NCBI RefSeq assembly: GCF_007828035.1 | Contig: NZ_VITV01000014.1 | Span: forward strand, 1-56,456 | DNA from: Nitrospirillum amazonense | GTDB taxonomy: Bacteria; Pseudomonadota; Alphaproteobacteria; Azospirillales; Azospirillaceae | Direction of reading: 5' to 3' | DNA: 56,456 nucleotides | Shown here: one piece after another, positions 26,772-36,100 of the stretch | How the letters are laid out: each line of letters opens with the position of its first letter | Numbering within the stretch: the first letter of the stretch is position 1 | Made by a program: the position numbers and the translations under genes | The notes under the pieces: model-generated | The model's input: the letters and a program-made list of their open reading frames with translations, nothing else | Databases searched by the model: none | What the model was told of the DNA's origin: nothing

Positions 26772-27754
26772 TGGCCGCGCAGCCTCGGGTTGGCCAGAAT
26801 GGCGCAGACGTCGGCCGCCAGCATCAGCAACAGGTAGGCCACGCAGAAGATCATGGCGCATGCCTGCAGCAGGGGCATGTCACGGCTTGTGACGGCGTTG
26901 ACCATCAGGCTGGCGATGCCGGGATAATTGAAGATCGTCTCGACGATGACGGCACCACCCAGCAGGTAGGATAGGCTGAGCGCCATGGCGTTGACGATGG
27001 GGGCCACGGCGTTGGGCAGCACATGGACCAGCACGACGCGCGAGGGGGACAACCCCTTCAACAGCGCCATCTCCACATAAGGACGGCTCAACTGGTCGAT
27101 GACGGCCGCGCGGGTCATGCGCGCCATCTGCGCCACGGTCACGCAGGCCAGGGTCATCACCGGCATGGCATATCCGCGCAGCATCTCCGCCCAGCCAATT
27201 CCCTCGCGCACCACGGTGATGGACGGCAGCCACCGCAGTGTGACGGAAAAGACCAGGACGGCGATGGTCGCCACCAGGAATTCCGGCACCGCCACCATGC
27301 CCAGGGTCATCAGGTTCAAGGCCCGGTCCAGTCCCGTGTCGCGGTAAAGGGCCGACAGGATGCCAATGGCCAGGGCCAGCGGAATGGCGACGGCGGCGGT
27401 GAGGCCGGCCAGCGTCAGTGAATTGGGCAGGCGTCCGGCGATGACCTGGCCGACCGGCATGTTCGCCACCAGCGACTGGCCGGGATCGCCCTTGATCATG
27501 CCGCCCAGCCAGCGCACATAGCGCAGGTGTGCCGGCTGGTCCAGACCCATCTGGTGGCGCAGGGCGGCCACGGCCTCCGGCGTGGCGCTTTGTCCCAGCG
27601 TCTCTTCCGCGGCGTCGCCGGGCAGCAGCGCGCTTATGGTGAAGACCACCAGGGACACCAACAGCAAGGTCAGCAGCGCCGATCCCAGCCTGCGCAGGAT
27701 CAGGCGACCGGCCGCGGCGATGCCGCTGCGATTTCTTGGGGAGCCATGGGCCAC
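26768..27754 (-). CDS. peptide-type ABC permease, DppB-like
   Basis: The 328-aa inner-membrane protein has the N-terminal helix GSALLTLLLVSLVVFTISAL, the DppB-type LGQSATPEAVAALRHQMGLD segment, and the EAA loop around SRPYVEMALLKGLSPSRVVL. It pairs with the DppC-like permease, whose start it overlaps, and begins three bases after the stop of the binding-protein gene. The order binding protein, B, C, fused ATPase is a complete peptide-type importer. Confidence 0.92.
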   Translation of the reverse strand: MAHGSPRNRSGIAAAGRLILRRLGSALLTLLLVSLVVFTISALLPGDAAEETLGQSATPEAVAALRHQMGLDQPAHLRYVRWLGGMIKGDPGQSLVANMPVGQVIAGRLPNSLTLAGLTAAVAIPLALAIGILSALYRDTGLDRALNLMTLGMVAVPEFLVATIAVLVFSVTLRWLPSITVVREGIGWAEMLRGYAMPVMTLACVTVAQMARMTRAAVIDQLSRPYVEMALLKGLSPSRVVLVHVLPNAVAPIVNAMALSLSYLLGGAVIVETIFNYPGIASLMVNAVTSRDMPLLQACAMIFCVAYLLLMLAADVCAILANPRLRGQ

Positions 27755-27757
27755 GGG

Positions 27758-29314
27758 TCAGCCCTCCCACCAGACATGTTCTGCGAAGGAATAGCCCATA
27801 AGACCGCCGATGGGGATGGAGCCCAGCCCTTTCAAGCGCTGGTCATATCCGTCCAGCGAACTGATGAAGACCGGAATGCCGACGCCGCAATGGTCATGCA
27901 CCAGTACCTGCATGTCGCCGTACATCTGGCGCCGGCGCGCCTCGTCCCGTTCGCCACGCGCCGCTAGCAGCAATTGGTCGAACTGCTCATTCCGCCAGCC
28001 GGATTCGTTCCACGGCGCGTCCGACTTGTAGAACAGGCTGAACAGCATGTCCGCCGTGGGCCGCGGGTTGGTATTGCCGAAGCCCAGCGGGTGCTTCATC
28101 CAGTGGGTAGACCAGTAGCCGTCGGCCGGCACCCGGTTAACCGCCAGGTGCAGCCCCGCTTGGGCTGCGAATTCCTGCAGCATCGAGGCCATGTCCACCG
28201 ATCCATCGGCGGCCGGCGAGGCGTAGACAGGCAGCCGCGCCCCCGCCAGGCCCGCCTTGCGCAGATGGAAGCCGGCGCGATCCGGGTCGTAGGGCCGCTG
28301 TGGCAGATCGGCCAGGTAATAGGGACTGCCGGGCGGGATTGGCTGGTCGTTGGCGATGGTGGCGTAGTTGCGGTACAGCGTGCGGCGGACGAGTTCGCGG
28401 TTGAACAGGAACTTCATGGCCAGCACGAAATCCGGATCCCGTGTGGGCAGGGCGTCCTGCCGCATGATCAGATTGGTGTACAGGCCGGATTTGGTTTCCA
28501 GCACGCGGTGGCCGAGCGACGCCTCGATACGGCGGGCGGAGCGGGGGTTCACCGCGTTGACCAGGTGGACATCGCCTGACAGTAGGGCGTTGACGCGCGA
28601 CACCTCATCCGGAATGCCGAGCAGCTCGATCCCGTCCAAATAAGGTCTGCCCTCGACCCAGTAGTTTTCGTTGCGCGCGGCGATGGTCGCGATGCCGGGT
28701 TGGAAGGAGGTGCAGCGATAGGGCCCGGTGCCGATGGCCTGGCGAAAGTCGGCGGTGCCGTCCTGCACGATCAGGAAGTGCGAGTCCGCCAGGATGGCCG
28801 GCAGGTCGGCGTTGGGGCCGGTCAGTTCGATCGTCACCTCGTTGGAGCCGGAGACGGTGACGCGCCTGAACTGGTCCGCGATGGTCCTGACCTTCGATGC
28901 TGTGGCCGGGTCCTGGTGCCGCATCAGGGAATAGACCACGTCCTGCGGTGACAGCGGCTTGCCATCATGAAAAGTCACGCCCGTGCGCAGGACGGCCCGC
29001 CATAGGATCCGGTCGTCGCTTTCCAGCGTCTCCGCCAGGGCGGGTTCCGCTGACAGGTCCGCGCGGTATCGCGTCAGGCCGCTGTAGAACATGTAGTGGC
29101 GGGCGTAGTCGGTTGACAGGGCGCCCTTGGCCGGATCTAGCGTATCGGCCGTGGAGCTGGACATGCCGGCCACGCGGATGCGGCCACCTCGCTGGGGCAG
29201 CGCCGGGTCCTGACCGGCCCCGAACGCCGGTCCGCCCGCCGTCAGACCCGCTGCCAGCATCCCGCCCATGAGGTGCCGCCGCGTGATCAGGGATGTGGTC
29301 GCACGGGCCGTCAA
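27758..29314 (-). CDS. ABC transporter substrate-binding protein, family 5
   Basis: I choose a TTG at 29314, which overlaps the stop of the oxidase gene (TTGA); no in-frame ATG is close upstream of the signal. The resulting 518-aa precursor begins with a twin-arginine-like signal (SLITRRHLMGGMLAAGLTAG). The mature part shows family 5 features: DTLDPAKGALSTDYARHYMF, VTFHDGKPLSPQDVVYSLMR, TGPYRCTSFQPG. It captures a peptide or similar ligand in the periplasm. The immediate link to an FAD amine oxidase suggests that the ligand or its product is an amine. Confidence 0.88.
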   Translation of the reverse strand: MTARATTSLITRRHLMGGMLAAGLTAGGPAFGAGQDPALPQRGGRIRVAGMSSSTADTLDPAKGALSTDYARHYMFYSGLTRYRADLSAEPALAETLESDDRILWRAVLRTGVTFHDGKPLSPQDVVYSLMRHQDPATASKVRTIADQFRRVTVSGSNEVTIELTGPNADLPAILADSHFLIVQDGTADFRQAIGTGPYRCTSFQPGIATIAARNENYWVEGRPYLDGIELLGIPDEVSRVNALLSGDVHLVNAVNPRSARRIEASLGHRVLETKSGLYTNLIMRQDALPTRDPDFVLAMKFLFNRELVRRTLYRNYATIANDQPIPPGSPYYLADLPQRPYDPDRAGFHLRKAGLAGARLPVYASPAADGSVDMASMLQEFAAQAGLHLAVNRVPADGYWSTHWMKHPLGFGNTNPRPTADMLFSLFYKSDAPWNESGWRNEQFDQLLLAARGERDEARRRQMYGDMQVLVHDHCGVGIPVFISSLDGYDQRLKGLGSIPIGGLMGYSFAEHVWWEG

Positions 29315-30609
29315 TGCAGGATGTCCTGGACGCGGTAATAGGCGCCCACCAGCGGAAGGAACCAGGGCTTGCCGAGGTGCCCCGGGATGCTGGGCCAATC
29401 CAGGTCCGCCCAGGGGTTGGCCTGGGGCCGGCCCATCATCACCTCGGCCATGCGCTCCCCCATGTAGGTCGCCATCTGCACGCCATGGCCGCTGTAGCCC
29501 ATCGAGTAATACAGGCCGTCATGCTGGCCGGCGCGGGGCAGGCGGTCGGCGGTCAGGTCGACCATGCCGCCCCAGCAATAGTCGATGCGCGTTCCCGCCA
29601 GTTCGGGGAAGGTCTGGCCCAGCGTCGCCTCCAGGATGCGCCCGCTCTTGAGGTCGGACAGGGGATTGGAAACGGCGAACCGCGCCCGCCCGCCGAAGAC
29701 CAGGCGGTTGTCGGTGGTGGTCCGGAAGTAGTTGCCGATATTCTTGCTGGTGACGTAGTTGCGCCGCCTGGGGAACAGCCGGTCCAGCAGCGCCGGGTCC
29801 AACGGCTGGGTGACGATGATGAAGCTGCCGACGGAAACGATGCGGCGGCGGAACCATTGCAGTGGGCGCAGGGCGCCCCCGGTGCCGCCGCCGCCCGTGG
29901 CGATCAGAACCTGGTCGGCGACGATCTCGCCCCGGGGCGTCACCACCCGCCAGCCGCCGCCGGGGCGGCGTAGGATGTCGACCGCCGGGGTGTGTTCATG
30001 AATGCGGGCGCCCGCCCGGGCGGCAGCGTGGGCTATTCCCACCCCGAACTTGCCGACGTGCAGCTGGGCGCTGGTCGTCTGGATCAGGCCACCGTGGAAG
30101 GCGGCGGAGCCGATCTCGTCCCCGATGCGGCCGGGCGCCACCAACTCCACATCGGTGTCGATTTCCGCCCGCAACACGTCGTATGCCCTGGCCAGCTTCT
30201 CGAAATGCTCGGGCTTGGCCGCCAGCTTGAGACGGCCGGGACGGCGGAAATCACAGTCGATATCATTCTCGCGCGCCAGCCGTTCCACCGTGTCCACGGC
30301 CGCGACATGGGCGCGGTAGTAGGCGCCGGCGCGATCCCGGCCCAGCTTGGCGGACAGGGCGGCGTAATCGTGCGCCAGGCCATTGTTGCAATGGCCCCCA
30401 TTGCGTCCCGACGCCGCCCCGATGGCACGGTCCGCCTCCAGCGCGGTGACGGACACACCCTGTTGGCTGAGCGCCAGGGCGGCGGAGAGGCCGGTGAAGC
30501 CGGCGCCGATGATGGCGACGTCCGTGCGGTTGTCCAGGCCGCCGTCCGCGCCGCCGGTGAAGGGGGGCGCGGTGTCCAGCCAGTAGGAGCAGGTCTTGGG
30601 TCCGGTCAT
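29311..30609 (-). CDS. FAD-dependent amine oxidoreductase (PuuB-like)
   Basis: The start at 30609 (MTGPKTCSYWLDTAPPFTGG) gives 432 aa. VAIIGAGFTGLSAALALSQQ near residue 30 is the dinucleotide-binding motif and SGRNGGHCNNG the family segment of DAO-type oxidases such as gamma-glutamylputrescine oxidase. SMGYSGHGVQMATYMG near the C-terminus is the usual FAD-binding end. It would oxidise a primary or secondary amine to an aldehyde or imine. It overlaps the binding-protein gene, and its own ribosome site is poor; a 24-aa ORF with a strong site ends five bases upstream. Confidence 0.88.
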   Translation of the reverse strand: MTGPKTCSYWLDTAPPFTGGADGGLDNRTDVAIIGAGFTGLSAALALSQQGVSVTALEADRAIGAASGRNGGHCNNGLAHDYAALSAKLGRDRAGAYYRAHVAAVDTVERLARENDIDCDFRRPGRLKLAAKPEHFEKLARAYDVLRAEIDTDVELVAPGRIGDEIGSAAFHGGLIQTTSAQLHVGKFGVGIAHAAARAGARIHEHTPAVDILRRPGGGWRVVTPRGEIVADQVLIATGGGGTGGALRPLQWFRRRIVSVGSFIIVTQPLDPALLDRLFPRRRNYVTSKNIGNYFRTTTDNRLVFGGRARFAVSNPLSDLKSGRILEATLGQTFPELAGTRIDYCWGGMVDLTADRLPRAGQHDGLYYSMGYSGHGVQMATYMGERMAEVMMGRPQANPWADLDWPSIPGHLGKPWFLPLVGAYYRVQDILH

Positions 30610-30614
30610 GGAAG

Positions 30615-30689
30615 TCAGGGCCCGATGAGTGCGGCCACCAAGGCGCCGTGGCGGTTGACGGTGACTTTTGGGGGCCGGAACGCGATCAT
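30615..30689 (-). CDS. possible 24-aa leader peptide before the oxidase
   Basis: ATG at 30689 follows AAGGAAAG by seven bases, a strong ribosome site, and encodes MIAFRPPKVTVNRHGALVAA plus four residues. The stop is five bases before the oxidase ATG, which lacks a good site of its own, so translation may be coupled. No family is known. The rest of the 341-base gap (30610-30950) holds no gene that I recognise. Confidence 0.35.
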   Translation of the reverse strand: MIAFRPPKVTVNRHGALVAALIGP

Positions 30690-30950
30690 GCGACGTCTTT
30701 CCTTTTGGGATGCCATGATTTGGCTGTTCGGCTCCGGCGTGGGCCCAGTCGAAGGGAAGGGTTCGGCCTTGCCGGCCGGCACCGCTTTCCACATTCCATG
30801 CGCACCCTGTCCGGTGACCATTCTTGTGAACCCATTAGGCCACAGGCCGATAAGAACATGTCCTTAAACTGCCCCGGGCCGGCGCAGGATTCCGCCTTTT
30901 GCCCATTGCATTCAGCATAGTTTGCTGCGGCGCGGGAAAGGCGGGCGGCG

Positions 30951-31877
30951 TCAATATCCGAGATCGCGCCGGATCAGGCCCTGCATAGGAATGCCGGCTT
31001 GATGACGCCGGATATTGTCCAGTAGGGCCTGACCGCCGGTGTCGGCTGTGGTCATGCTGGCGACGTGTGGTGTCAGGAGAATCTTGGGATGGCGCCAGAA
31101 TGGATGAGTGGCGGGCGGTGGTTCGCTGTTCAGCACATCCAGCACGGCACCGGCCAGCCGACCGCCATCCAAGGCATCCAGCAAGTCGCTCTCGATCAGG
31201 TGTCCGCCCCGGCCAGCGTTGATCAGCCCTGCACCTTCGGGCAGCTGGTCGAAGGTCTCGCGGCATAATATGCCACGCGTCTCCGGCGTCAGCGGCAGCA
31301 GGCAGATCAGGATATCGCATTGCGCCAGGAAGTCCGGCAACTGCTCGCGTCCGGCGTAGCAGTCCACGCCGGCAATGGTATGCGGGGTTCGGCTCCATCC
31401 CAGTAAAGGGAAGCCGAAGGCGCTCAGTCGGGCTAGTACCGCCTGCCCCAGCACACCCAGACCCATGACGCCCACCCGCCGCTTGGCTGGCGGCACAAGA
31501 CGGGCAGGTTGCCATCGGCCCTGGCGCTGGTCGCTGATGTAGTCGATCACCCGGCGGTGCAGGGCCAAGGTCGCGAATACCGCATATTCGACCATGCCTT
31601 CGGTCAGGCCAGCCTCAACCATGCGCACCACGGCAACGGACTGCGGCACCTGTGACAGGTCAAGCTGGTCAACGCCGGCACCGATGGAGAATAGAACCTC
31701 CAGGTTGGGCAAGGCCGCAAAGATGTCGGCGGCTGGCGCCCAGGCCGCGAGGTAGCGTATGGCTGCCGGATCCCCCATCTCCGGCCAAAGGTGAAAGCCG
31801 ATGTCGGGGGCGTGGTCCGCAAACAGGGCCTGCCAAGCGCGGCCACGGTCAGACTCGGACTTGTAGAGGACGCTCAT
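30951..31877 (-). CDS. ghrA: glyoxylate/hydroxypyruvate reductase A-like dehydrogenase
   Basis: The start at 31877 overlaps the PepSY gene stop (ATGA) and gives a 308-aa D-2-hydroxyacid dehydrogenase. VGVMGLGVLGQAVLARLSAF is the NAD(P)-binding motif, NAGRGGHLIESDLLDALDGG contains the catalytic Arg region, and LTPHVASMT the catalytic His. FSIGAGVDQLDL is typical of the GhrA branch, which reduces glyoxylate and hydroxypyruvate. Coupling to a PepSY membrane protein is odd and leaves open whether it belongs with the amine cluster or the iron/metal cluster. Confidence 0.86.
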   Translation of the reverse strand: MSVLYKSESDRGRAWQALFADHAPDIGFHLWPEMGDPAAIRYLAAWAPAADIFAALPNLEVLFSIGAGVDQLDLSQVPQSVAVVRMVEAGLTEGMVEYAVFATLALHRRVIDYISDQRQGRWQPARLVPPAKRRVGVMGLGVLGQAVLARLSAFGFPLLGWSRTPHTIAGVDCYAGREQLPDFLAQCDILICLLPLTPETRGILCRETFDQLPEGAGLINAGRGGHLIESDLLDALDGGRLAGAVLDVLNSEPPPATHPFWRHPKILLTPHVASMTTADTGGQALLDNIRRHQAGIPMQGLIRRDLGY

Positions 31878-33007
31878 GACCGCACCTTCTGGATTGCGGT
31901 GACAGGGGATGGCGCTCCGGCCATGCGGCGCCGACGGTTGCGGGCCTTCGCCAACGCCAGGTGCAGCCACAGGGCCGGACCCGTGATCGCCAGCATCGCC
32001 AGCGAGAGGCCGGCGAACAAGGCAAACCCGAATCCGGCGGCGCCCGCGATTCCTCCGGTATGGATGGGCAGGGCGACCACCCAGGCGTCGGTATTCCGGT
32101 CAGCGGGCACGGACAGGGTCTCGTGCCCGGACATCAGATCGATGGTCACTTGGTGCACCGCCACGGGGCCGTACTCCGGCGCTCGGAAGTACACATCCAA
32201 AAGGTCGGCGCCCCGCGAACGCAGATCGCGAACGGGGTGGCCGGGGAAGCGCGCACGGGCCAGCGCCAGCGCCCCATCCCAATCGCTCATTGTCGCTAGG
32301 GTCGCCGTAGGCGATGGGGATGGAGCGGCCAGCACCATGGGTACCGCCAGGGTCAAGCCCGTCAGCGCGCTGATGGCGATGACGACGGCCGCGACCGCGC
32401 CCAGGATGCGATGGCCTTGCCGCAGAATCATGCGTGCCGGTTGGCTCCAGTGGATGGTCAGGCTTTGGCGCCAGCGTCCGGGGCGGGGCCACCAGTGTGC
32501 GAGGCCCGCCAGCGTCACCATCAACGTGGCGAGACCAACCAGGATGATGACGGCCGTGCCCGGCCTGCCCGTCAGCATCTGGTCGTGCAGCCGGAGTAAC
32601 GCGATGGCTGGAAAACGCCAGACGGATCCATCCCGCAGAATTCCGGCCGACTTCGGGTCAAGCGCGACATAGCGGGCGCAGCTATCGGGGTCGGTCAAAT
32701 GGGCCAGGTAGGGGGCATCCGCCTGGCTGGGGAAGTCCAGCCGGCGCAACGTGGCGTTGGGATGCGCGGTGGCGAGAACCGCCTGCAGGCGTCTCAGCCG
32801 CACGGTGTCGGCGGCGGCACCATCCGTGGTTTGAGGGAGCGGCTCTTTCGTGTCCAAGCGAGGGCTCAGGGTATCCTGGAACAGCAGCAGGAGACCTGAC
32901 GCCGCCTGGATCAGGATGAAAACCGCGGCGATCAGGCCGCAGTATTTATGCAGTTGATAAAGGGCGCGCTTGGAAATCACGAGGTCCTCCCGGCCCAAGG
33001 CGGCCAC
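31874..33007 (-). CDS. PepSY-domain membrane protein
   Basis: The 377-aa protein has four membrane helices in the PepSY_TM pattern: LHKYCGLIAAVFILIQAASG at the N-terminus, TAVIILVGLATLMVTLAGLAHWW, RILGAVAAVVIAISALTGLT and FALFAGLSLAMLAITGPALW, with periplasmic PepSY-like segments between. Such proteins are often encoded next to TonB siderophore receptors and may reduce or release iron from siderophores. Here the receptor gene is just upstream on the same strand, separated by a hairpin. The real start may be a GTG at residue 10. Confidence 0.85.
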   Translation of the reverse strand: MAALGREDLVISKRALYQLHKYCGLIAAVFILIQAASGLLLLFQDTLSPRLDTKEPLPQTTDGAAADTVRLRRLQAVLATAHPNATLRRLDFPSQADAPYLAHLTDPDSCARYVALDPKSAGILRDGSVWRFPAIALLRLHDQMLTGRPGTAVIILVGLATLMVTLAGLAHWWPRPGRWRQSLTIHWSQPARMILRQGHRILGAVAAVVIAISALTGLTLAVPMVLAAPSPSPTATLATMSDWDGALALARARFPGHPVRDLRSRGADLLDVYFRAPEYGPVAVHQVTIDLMSGHETLSVPADRNTDAWVVALPIHTGGIAGAAGFGFALFAGLSLAMLAITGPALWLHLALAKARNRRRRMAGAPSPVTAIQKVRS

Positions 33008-33065
33008 CCGGGGGCGCTGGCGGGCCGGGAGGGTCGCGGAATGGCGGCAGGGGCCGCCCTGTCGA

Positions 33066-33089
33066 GCCCTATCCCCGGAGGGATAGGGC
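33066..33089 (-). terminator. strong hairpin after TonB receptor gene
   Basis: GCCCTATCCC (33066-33075) and GGGATAGGGC (33080-33089) form a perfect 10-bp stem with a four-base loop, ten bases after the receptor stop. No U-run follows, so it may attenuate rather than end transcription into the PepSY gene. Confidence 0.5.
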
Positions 33090-33098
33090 GCCCTCGGG

Positions 33099-35255
33099 TC
33101 AGAACTTGTAGCGGACCCGTGCCTTGAACGTGCGTGGCGCGCCAGGCTGTACCCATAGCGCCGCGTAGCTGTTCGCGTACCACGTTTTATCGAACAGATT
33201 GTTGATTTCGCCGCTGAGCTCGATGTCGTCAGTCAAATGGACGGATCCCATCAACCGCACCAGCGTGTAGGCGGGCAGGGTGAAGGTCGTGCCGGTCTCC
33301 CCCAGCCGCTTGTCGACGTAGTTGACCCCGATGCCGACGTTGGCGGGCTTTTCCATCACGGAGAAGTCTTTGAACAGGATCAGGTTGCCGCTCAGTTCGG
33401 GAATGTTGATCAGTGGATCGCCCGTGGCCACGACCTTGCCGAAGTCGGGGTCGAGAACCGATGACGTCGAATAGGCGTCGACATAGGCGAAGCTGCCCAG
33501 CAACCGAAAATCATAGGGCAGCTTGGCACTGACGTCGAACTCGACACCCTTGCTTTCCGCGGTGCCGATGGCGATCACGTAGCCCGAGTGCACGGGATCG
33601 GCCGTGATGATGTTGTCCTTGCTCATCTTGAACAGGGCGATGGAACTGGTAATCCCCTGGTCCGGTGACACGTATTTTGCGCCGACCTCGTAAGATTCCG
33701 TTCTCTCGGGCGCGAAGGGCGTTCCGTAATAATCTTGCCCGGTATTCGCACGGAACCCTTGCCCGTAGCTGAAATAAACCGAGATTGACTTGGTGGGCTC
33801 ATAGACGATGCCGACCTGCGGGCTGAAGGAATCCGGATTCTGACGTGTCGTCACATTCGTCGCCCGGGTCAGGATCGACTGCGAAAAGTCATCGTAACGC
33901 GCGCCCAGACGCAGCTTGATGCTGTCGGTGACATCGATCTGATCCTGCACGTAGGCGCCGGTGGTCTTGTCGCGCTCGTACTGATTAAAGACTAGGCTGG
34001 TGGTGGCGGGCAGCAAGCTCGCCGGCGTGTAGATGGGATTGTAGATGTCGATGGCGTTCTGCTGGGCGAATGTCGGATGTGTCGACAGGGCGGGCGGCCG
34101 CGACCGCGTCTGGAAGTTGTTGAATTTGAAGTCGTCGTAGTCGGCGCCCACCAGCACGTGGTGCGTGATGCCGAAGGTGTCGAACTGCCCGTTGATTTCG
34201 CCACGCAGGACCAGATCCTTGGTGTCGTAGCTGGTGTAGCGGCGCTGCCGGGAGAGCGTGCGGCCATCGGTGAAGAACGGCTGGCGGGATGTGACCAGTT
34301 CCGGCGTCTCACCGTAGCCGGTAAGGTCGGTGGTGCGATAGCCCGCCCCCAGCAAGACTCCCCACTTGTCGTTGAAGTCATGCTGCAACTGCAGTTGGTG
34401 GCCATAATCGTTGGTCTTGGTCGGCCCATCGGCTGGCTCGCCCAGGAAACGGGAAATGGGGATGACGCCGAGTTTGCCGTTGACCGCCACGACACCGCGG
34501 TCGAACGGGATCTCCTGATGCGTGTACGCGAACTGATAGGATACGCTGGTATTGTCGTTGAGGAACCACAGGATCGAGGGCGATACGGTTTCCTTCCTGG
34601 CGTGAACCGTGTCGCGGAAGCTGTCCTCGTCCTCGAAGGCGCCGTTCATACGGACGGCCAACCGCCTGCTGAGCGGGGTGGTATAGTCCGCCTCCCCTCG
34701 GAAATGACTATAGCTTCCACCTTCGAGCATGACGCTGCCCTCCGGCGTGAACTGCGGCTGCTTCGTGATGATGTTGACGGTGCCGCCTGGCTCGCCACGG
34801 CCGAACAGGGCGGATGTCGGGCCTTTCAAGACATCGATCCGTTCCACGCCGGAGACATCCCGGGGGCCGCCGAATCCCCGACCATAGTTGAAACCGTTGA
34901 CGAGGAATCCGCTGGGAACATTGATATCGCCGGCGAAGCCTCGAACGGCGAAACCGTCCCACAGGCCGCCATAGCTGTTTTGCCGGGCCACGCCGCTGAC
35001 CAAATCCAGGGCGTCGGCGAGGCGGGTGATGCCAACTTCCTGCAGCGTGGCGCCGCTTAACGTCTGAACATTTTGCGGTACGTCCTTGGCCGGCACGGTA
35101 CCGACATATTGCTGCTTTTGCGCTGTGACCGTGATTTCCTCAAGGGTGTCGCCGGTGGCCGGGGCCTGGTCTTCCGCAGCGTGGGCCACGGGCTGGAGCA
35201 TCAGGTAAGCCGCGGTCGCGGCACAAAAGAATCGAATACCGGAATGGCCCTTCAT
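33099..35255 (-). CDS. TonB-dependent siderophore-type receptor
   Basis: A 718-aa outer-membrane receptor with a signal peptide (to AHA at residue 26), a TonB-box-like EEITVTAQ at about residues 39-46, a plug domain (VPQNVQTLSGATLQEVGITR; RGFAGDINVPSGFLVNGFNY; IDVLKGPTSALFGRGEPGGT) and a 22-strand barrel ending in the required terminal Phe (RVRYKF). The plug matches FhuA/FpvA-type siderophore receptors. It imports a ferric siderophore or another metal chelate. The ribosome site AGGGGG eight bases upstream supports the start. The anchor/HupE genes upstream raise the option of a nickel or cobalt chelate. Confidence 0.92.
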   Translation of the reverse strand: MKGHSGIRFFCAATAAYLMLQPVAHAAEDQAPATGDTLEEITVTAQKQQYVGTVPAKDVPQNVQTLSGATLQEVGITRLADALDLVSGVARQNSYGGLWDGFAVRGFAGDINVPSGFLVNGFNYGRGFGGPRDVSGVERIDVLKGPTSALFGRGEPGGTVNIITKQPQFTPEGSVMLEGGSYSHFRGEADYTTPLSRRLAVRMNGAFEDEDSFRDTVHARKETVSPSILWFLNDNTSVSYQFAYTHQEIPFDRGVVAVNGKLGVIPISRFLGEPADGPTKTNDYGHQLQLQHDFNDKWGVLLGAGYRTTDLTGYGETPELVTSRQPFFTDGRTLSRQRRYTSYDTKDLVLRGEINGQFDTFGITHHVLVGADYDDFKFNNFQTRSRPPALSTHPTFAQQNAIDIYNPIYTPASLLPATTSLVFNQYERDKTTGAYVQDQIDVTDSIKLRLGARYDDFSQSILTRATNVTTRQNPDSFSPQVGIVYEPTKSISVYFSYGQGFRANTGQDYYGTPFAPERTESYEVGAKYVSPDQGITSSIALFKMSKDNIITADPVHSGYVIAIGTAESKGVEFDVSAKLPYDFRLLGSFAYVDAYSTSSVLDPDFGKVVATGDPLINIPELSGNLILFKDFSVMEKPANVGIGVNYVDKRLGETGTTFTLPAYTLVRLMGSVHLTDDIELSGEINNLFDKTWYANSYAALWVQPGAPRTFKARVRYKF

Positions 35256-35514
35256 TTTCTCGCCCCCTGTTCTGATTTTAATGTGAAGGCTCCCTAGGGA
35301 TTTTTTTGTAAAATCTCCCGCTTCGCGACGAATGTGCGCCGCGGCGTAAGATGTCAGAAGAGTGGACCCAACTTTCGCCCGTTTTATTAGGAATGATGGT
35401 GCCTGATCTTTCGGGAATCTTTGTTCGAAGACCAGGTTGTTTTCAGGGGGAAATATTGCGGCATCTTGCGAAACAGATGAATCTGCCGGCTCCTGATGGC
35501 AGACGTCATCACAC

Positions 35515-36099
35515 CTATTCGGCGTGGGGCCTGAACAAATCCCCGTAAAATCCGACGGTCTTCACGGTCACTGTGACAGGAACATCGCTGCGGTTATGCC
35601 AATACCAGCCGTGCGTGCCCTCGAAAGGGGCGGTCAGGTCGCCCTGTGCGGCCGAAAGCTCCTTTTCCTTCCAGTAGCTGGTGAACTCGTCACCGGCATT
35701 CACCCGTTCGCCATGCATGTCCACCTTCACGGGCGCGCTCGCTTCCCAGCGGAAGATGAAATGATCGCCCTCCCGCATGTGGGCCTTGATCTCGGCGCCG
35801 GTGTGGGGCGCCAGGGTCAGGGTCATTTCATCGCTGCGCAGGGCCGTCGTCTTTTCGATCATGGCCCGGTTGGGAATGGGGATGCCGGTCGGTGCCTGGG
35901 ACGGGGCCGTCACCCCCCTTTCGGTCTGGCTCATTCGGGTCAGGCCGATGGTGGAACCGATCCCGGTCAGGTCGATGCCGCGTTCGGCCGGCAGCACGAA
36001 CAGGGTCAGGATCAGGGCCGCGGCCACGCCCGCCCCCGCTGTCGCCTTGGTCAGGGTGCCGCGGGCGACCACGTATTGGTCCATGGAAGGGCTCGCCAT
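35515..36099 (-). CDS. membrane-anchored periplasmic protein beside HupE
   Basis: A 194-aa protein with one N-terminal helix (AGAGVAAALILTLFVLPAER, about residues 22-41) and a periplasmic beta-rich domain with PHTGAEIKAHMREGDHFIFR and FEGTHGWYWHNRSDVPVTVT. The N-in anchor and small soluble domain match proteins annotated as transmembrane anchor protein next to HupE genes, which have no known activity. His and Glu residues in the domain could bind metal. It starts one base after the hupE stop, so the two are one unit. Confidence 0.78.
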   Translation of the reverse strand: MASPSMDQYVVARGTLTKATAGAGVAAALILTLFVLPAERGIDLTGIGSTIGLTRMSQTERGVTAPSQAPTGIPIPNRAMIEKTTALRSDEMTLTLAPHTGAEIKAHMREGDHFIFRWEASAPVKVDMHGERVNAGDEFTSYWKEKELSAAQGDLTAPFEGTHGWYWHNRSDVPVTVTVKTVGFYGDLFRPHAE

Positions 36100-36100
36100 G

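Noticed and set aside
35351-35548. 65-codon plus-strand ORF in the gap before the TonB receptor
   Set aside because: It overlaps the 3' end of the anchor-protein gene, has no clear ribosome site and no family resemblance. The gap also shows a TCCCTAGGGA palindrome but no convincing Fur box.
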